From positions 806,001 to 870,000 of the forward strand of contig CATNNA010000004.1 in assembly GCA_950106755.1 (NCBI GenBank): 64,000 nt of DNA, given 5' to 3'. This stretch comes from Climacium dendroides. Lineage: Eukaryota; Streptophyta; Bryopsida; Hypnales; Climaciaceae. Numbering within the stretch: the first letter of the stretch is position 1; the number at the start of each line of letters is the position of its first letter. The position numbers and the translations under genes are program-made. Shown here piece after piece: positions 59,469-64,000 of the stretch. A model generated the notes under the pieces. That model worked only from the letters and a program-made list of their open reading frames with translations, did no database searches and was not told the origin of the DNA.

Positions 59469-60065
59469 ACAAAAAAAAATGAAAACAAAAACAAAAAACA
59501 CAAAAACATATCTTTTATGGATTAGAAGATTATAATGCTTTTCACAATGAGTAAGGATTTTACAGTTCTACTAATTTCAGAAATGTTGTGAAGTCTTACA
59601 CTCTTTGTATATCCTTACTTTTAAAACAATCCTAATAAAAAAAGGGCATTACAAAATACAGTACAAACATGGCGTTGCAGTGTGTGACATGCATAAGTTA
59701 TATACATTTTTGGCTTCTCTATAAGTCCATATGTACAAAACACCTTGAAGTCAATGGAAATTGTCCATGACGTTCAAAACTAGAACTAAAACCAAACCCC
59801 TTGAAGTAATTGTTGTGATTGTAGCACCATCTCAATTTGGTCAATTGGGAATTATAACGTTTCACTTCATCACTAATATTGATCATGTTTTTGTTTTTTT
59901 CTTTCCCTTCGAAATATCCTACATGATGAAAAAATAAATCAAAAAATAATATCCTTTATATCTAGTTAAAATTTGTATGCATACAATTTCAAATGAATAT
60001 TACAAATTTACAATTTGCTCAAAACAATGGCGTAATCTGAAATGTAGGAGACTAAGAGTTGAGGA

Positions 60066-60096
60066 TTTTAGGGTTCTAGGGTTCTAGGGTTTAGGG
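60066..60096 (+). repeat. short interstitial telomere-like run (TTTAGGG/TCTAGGG)
   Basis: Four tandem heptamer-like units close to the plant telomere repeat TTTAGGG, two of them as TTCTAGGG. It lies about 200 bp before GC island D and may act as a telo-box or be an incidental scar. Confidence 0.6.
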
Positions 60097-60299
60097 TCTC
60101 ACTGTAAACTTCAAAGAACTCTAAATGATTATTTAAAATCTGATTATAACTTGTCTATTTCTTATTTTCTGGGTTAATGAGAAAAGCATAAGATGCTGAA
60201 ACTTTAATTGACCCCCAAAAAATGACAATAAGTAAAGGCGGACGAGAAGAATCCTAGGCTTCATGCCAAATTGTCAAAAATTTGGACGCCTCGAAATAA

Positions 60300-60547
60300 T
60301 AGGCGACGGGCTAGGCGGATGGGGCGGACGGGGCGGTCGGACGCAGTCGGGTCGTCCGCTTGGTCGGCGGACGGGGTAGCTTTGTCTGCCCGTCCGCCGG
60401 GTGGACCTAGACGCCGGCCGCTTCGTCGGCGGACGGGGCAGCTCCGTCCGCCCGTCCGCCGGCTCGGGCCACGTCCGCGTGGTCCGGGATAGGTCCGGTC
60501 CCGGGCCTCTTTTAGGTCTGGGAGCGGACGGGTATATTGGCAGACGG
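60300..60547. repeat. GC island D: CGGACGGGGCGG/CCGCCGG-type sequence
   Basis: It shares CGGACGG and CCGTCCGCC words with islands A-C but is less regular. It includes GTCGGCGGACGGGG near 60,363 and again at 60,425. It ends about 260 bp before the ATG of the RING gene. Confidence 0.8.
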
Positions 60548-60811
60548 CCAACACACATCTCCTCACTTTCACTCTTCCATTTGGGAATCACTGCCACGTC
60601 GGATGTGCTACTATTGCTTCACGCGCTAGTTGCTCCTATGTGGTGAAGAGTGGGGGTCATATTTTGATCATACTACATTGGATTTTGGTCCTTGGTTATT
60701 TACATACGTTTGGAGACAGTGAAGCACATTATATATTTTGAGAGAACGGGGATTATATATTGGAAATTTCCATTCTAAAATTGCAAGTGAGTACTCCACA
60801 CTCAAGCAGTC

Positions 60812-63800
60812 ATGGCGGGGGCAAGTAGTGCTGCAACTGAAGGCAAGAAGAAGTCAAAACCGAAGGGCGTTGGTCATGAGCTACGGTTTGACATTTTGGA
60901 TGACGTCAACATCAAGGCTGAGACGGGTTGGGAAAAAGAGGATGTGGAGTATTGGACCTCTAAATTGTGCCGCAAATACGTGAAAATGTATCACATTGGG
61001 AAGTTGTGGCCTCAAGAGTGTCACCCTCTTCACACCCGTGAATATTGTTTTAAACCATTGAATTGCCTCAATGATCATTTTGTGCACCGTTCGATGGAGG
61101 TGTGGAAGGCCTTATTTCCGGAGAAGGCTATGAGCAAGGGCAAAATTAACTACAGCTTGGCAGGCATGGTTTACGCTGAACTCATACTGGGCCGTCAAGT
61201 GGATTGGAGTACGTATCCTACGATAGCGACATTGCCACTTGCGATTGGTAGACATCAGAAACATATCCCTGATATGTTTCTTCCGAAGGTGCAACTTCTT
61301 GAAGCAAGTGAAAAAAAGAAAGCATTAGAGGATGCTGTGGAATCAATTCAGATCCCTCTTGAAATCCAAGTGCGTCGTACGGAAGTACTGAATGGAAAGA
61401 AAATGGCGGTAGAACCGGTTTGTATGGGGGACCCCACAAAAGGAAGCACTTGTCTTGTGGACGATGTGGAGGGAGAGGTGTTTTTGACTCCACCGACGGA
61501 TTTGAACCCTACACAAAACGTGTTAGAAGGGGTGCCAGAAAGCAACGTTGCAATGAAGCTCCCTCGGCCAACAGAACATGGATCTACATCGATGTCACAG
61601 AAGCACCAAGAAGAAGATCCTATAAAAGACATTGAAGATAGAGAAGACATTCAAGACGTGAAGGAGGCTCACGCTTGTATTGACCGGTTTTTAGCAGACA
61701 CAGCACAAGACATCATGTTTTATGTCCCTCCATCTCCTAAATCAAGGAAAAAACCAAGCCTACTGTCCAGACCTGAAAATGCAATTCGGACTTCATCAAA
61801 CCAAAATGAAGAGCATCCAACTCAACCGACAGATGTAAGGATGAACTCTCAAGACGAGGTTGCTGTAAACAACGACAAAGAGACCCCGATTATCCAAGAT
61901 CATCCGTTGCTAGCTTTGTTGGGCCCAGAGGATCTCAAGACTCTACAAAAGATGCCTCCATTAGAAGAGATGGAGAACTTGTTGTAGTGTTCCCTCCGAT
62001 GGAATCAATTTGAAATTCAGAGAGAAGCAACAAATGGCGAAAATGAAGGGAGCACTATAAATGAAGGTGGCCCTGAGCATGTAGGAGGAAATCCTAATGA
62101 AGGTGGCACTACAAATGAAGGACGCAGCTCCACTTCAGGCAATTCAACATCAAGATTTGGCGAGATATTTAGAACGGCGTATTCTCTATCATGTACAGCT
62201 AGAGTTGTGGCTGTATTGACGCCTGCTCTTGCGCAAATAACTGATACATTTACGAAAATGACACCATCCGTTCTTCATGGTGCTTTGGCTTTCAGAAAGT
62301 TTGTCGAGTTTGCGGACAAACTACAAGACGAGAAGTTGGAAGACCTTAAGCAAAAAAAAATTTTGGAATAGCAGAATTTGGAGTTGAAGGAGGTGCGTTA
62401 CTCCAAAGAAGATCATGATGACCTCAAGGCAAAGTATGAGATATTGGAGAGCAAATACAACACGTTGTATTGGAGGTCGACCCCAAACTTGAAGCCCTTG
62501 GGTAATGCCTATGAGAGTGTCAAGAAAAATAACAAGACTTTGAAGCGAACGAATGACAATTTGAAGGCCATGAATGAGAATCTCAAGGCTATGAATGAGA
62601 AGTTGGTGTTGGAGTTGAAGACATGCGAAGAGATGTTAGAAGAGCATCGCAAAACATTGTGGACATTACAGAACGAGAAGGCAGGTCAACAATCGCCTGG
62701 CGGAATAGGGCTATTAGAGGCAAGTGAACCAACACAAGAGAGCGATCAACTATCTCTTCCTCTTGACGAGGGCAAAACTGAGGATGGGACCGTAGAACTC
62801 CGACAGCGCATTCCGAGTCCAAAATCCATAGTTCTCTCCTCATTTGAAGATGCTTCCATGCAATCACAAAATCCGGAAGTTGAAGAGTTAAGGCATCAAT
62901 TGGACTTGGCAGTTCGAGGAAAGAATGAGTCCGAATCAACAATGAAACGAATGATGGAAGTAGAGGTACTAAGTGAAATCCTTCCAAAGGAAAATGCGGA
63001 TTTACGGTGGATGATGTGGGTGCGACAACTACAAGATCATTCCTCAGTATCATCCGGACTCATGAACGGGCTCTTGAGGTATGCATTGCAATCAGACACA
63101 GCATACGAGAATGTCAAGAGTTCTTATGAGCGTTTTGTGGAGAAGTTGGAGGAGGAAAGAAAGGACCCTGATTTAAAACTTACGGTTTGGGGGAATATGG
63201 ATAGGATGTATGAGCGGCTAAACCACGGAAAGACCTATGATACGGAGAACATTGATTGGACTTTGGAAGCGGAGGAAGGATGGGTCCCTTATGGCATGTT
63301 GTCAGCTCACTTCCAGCAACATGAGAAGGAGCTTGTGCCAGGAAGTTTTCCAAATACTCCCATCTTGGAGGGTCATTGTTCTCTTTGCCAAGGTTGTTTT
63401 GGGCCCGAAGGAGCTATAGCATTGGGACAGTGTCGCCATACATTCCATGTGTTTTGCATTCAAAGATCGGCGGAATTTCAACGCCGTTGTCCCAAATGCC
63501 GTATTCCTCTGAGTCCAAGGCTGTATGAAATGCTAGGGATTTTGTACCGTATGCCTACGGGGCACGAATACAATCGATGGAACCTTCCACTTGACCAAGA
63601 GCTATACAAATTTCAGAACTATTTACATTGGGGGAAACCAATGAAGTGGGATGCTCGATTACAAATATATGAGCTATGCGATGGCCCATTTCCCACCAAA
63701 GATAAATTCTTTTGGATGACGTCTGACGTGGAGGTTGAGTTGCGTGCCTTCGAGATTAAGAACAACGAGGCTCGAGAGTTGTTCTGTCGCAGCATGGGCG

Positions 63801-64000
63801 GACATTGGAGCACATAGCACCAAAAGTTCTTTCGAATTCCCGAGAAGGAATGGAAGAGAGAGGGTCCAAATGACCTCTTGGTGGAGGTTGAGCGTGATCC
63901 AAAAGTCATAAAGCAATTTGCGGGCTACAATACAGATTTGATAGGGCGGGCCCTCATTTTGTCGAAGTTGGAAGAAGCAGCAAGAGTTCGTTCTGTGGTG
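60812..64000 (+). pseudogene. RING-finger element gene, three in-frame TAG stops, continues past the window
   Basis: One frame runs from ATG 60,812 to the window edge (over 1,060 codons). It is interrupted only by TAG at 61,985, 62,369 and 63,815. Each sits in otherwise coding-like sequence and reads as a former CAG (for example E*QNLELKE). The N-terminus shares CRKYVKMYHIGKL and MVYAELILGRQVDWS with the 57.6-kb gene. A long coiled coil follows (62.38-62.66 kb, including repeated DNLKAMNENLKAMNEKL). A RING-like finger lies at about 63,375-63,510 (CSLCQGCF, CRHTFHVFC, RRCPKCRIPL), as in E3 ubiquitin ligases. After the last TAG the frame stays open (KFFRIPEKEWKREGPND). The first 390 codons alone could make an N-terminal protein. 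Island D lies about 260 bp upstream. Confidence 0.7.

Larger units (their letters stand above)
58746..60237. other. AT-rich intergenic region, no gene seen
   Basis: Only short frames. It contains the poly-A/(TA)n tract and a telomere-like stretch listed separately. Confidence 0.45.

Noticed and set aside
48332..63817. Genetic-code change or general stop readthrough
   Set aside because: All three stop codons occur in frame across genes while the HAD and low-complexity genes end on normal stops and DRM is open; decay by C-to-T is simpler.

Overview
The window is nuclear DNA of a land plant. The clearest evidence is an intron-rich gene on the minus strand (26.8-31.2 kb) for a DRM-type de novo cytosine methyltransferase. 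It has the plant-specific rearranged order of catalytic motifs and UBA domains in front. Almost everything else is mobile or repetitive DNA: hAT-like transposases, a gag-like element family, a CACTA-like element, a DUF7869-type transposase, a ~173-bp satellite, and several large families with ParB-like, kinase-like or RING domains. This density of decayed elements suggests a large genome (fern, lycophyte, bryophyte or gymnosperm rather than a compact angiosperm). The species cannot be fixed from the sequence.

Layout. 0-0.2 kb: last exon of a gene running in from the left, possibly a SWIM zinc-finger protein. 0.6-1.0 kb: four ~98-bp tandem repeats. 1.5-9.0 kb: an unusual gene block with a decayed gene combining a ParB-like motif and a beta-class DNA-methylase-like region (1.7-6.5 kb), an open FCP1/NIF-like HAD gene (6.8-7.8 kb) and an open low-complexity gene (8.0-8.9 kb). 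A 17-bp near-perfect palindrome (ATCCTCGACTCGAGGAT and variants) is scattered through this block only. 10.2-25.9 kb: one hAT-like (DUF4371-type) transposase gene broken apart by two ~3.5-kb elements in its exons, a third related element in an intron, and a CACTA-like element. 26.8-33.4 kb: DRM and its upstream region. 35.3-36.8 kb: a second hAT-like relic on the minus strand. 36.8-40.7 kb: AT-rich, no genes seen.

40.7-47.75 kb is a satellite array of about 40 copies of ~173 bp. It is followed directly by a broken DUF7869-type transposase gene (48.0-50.8 kb). From 51.5 kb to the right edge there are three large genes: kinase-like (minus), low-complexity C-terminus (minus) and RING (plus, running off the window). 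Each has a GGACGG/CCGTCC-rich GC island about 150-260 bp upstream of its start. A fourth island lies at 51.9-52.2 kb, and diverged repeat blocks recur beside the islands. The 57.6-kb and 60.8-kb genes share an N-terminal domain.

A theme across the window: five of the element genes are single long frames interrupted almost only by stops explained by one C-to-T change (CAG, CAA or CGA becoming TAG, TAA or TGA), with only two frameshifts noticed. The target-site duplications and one splice donor also differ by transitions. This fits methylation-driven cytosine deamination, although the DRM gene shows only that the species has the machinery. All assignments come from reading motifs by eye; no database search or alignment program was used.
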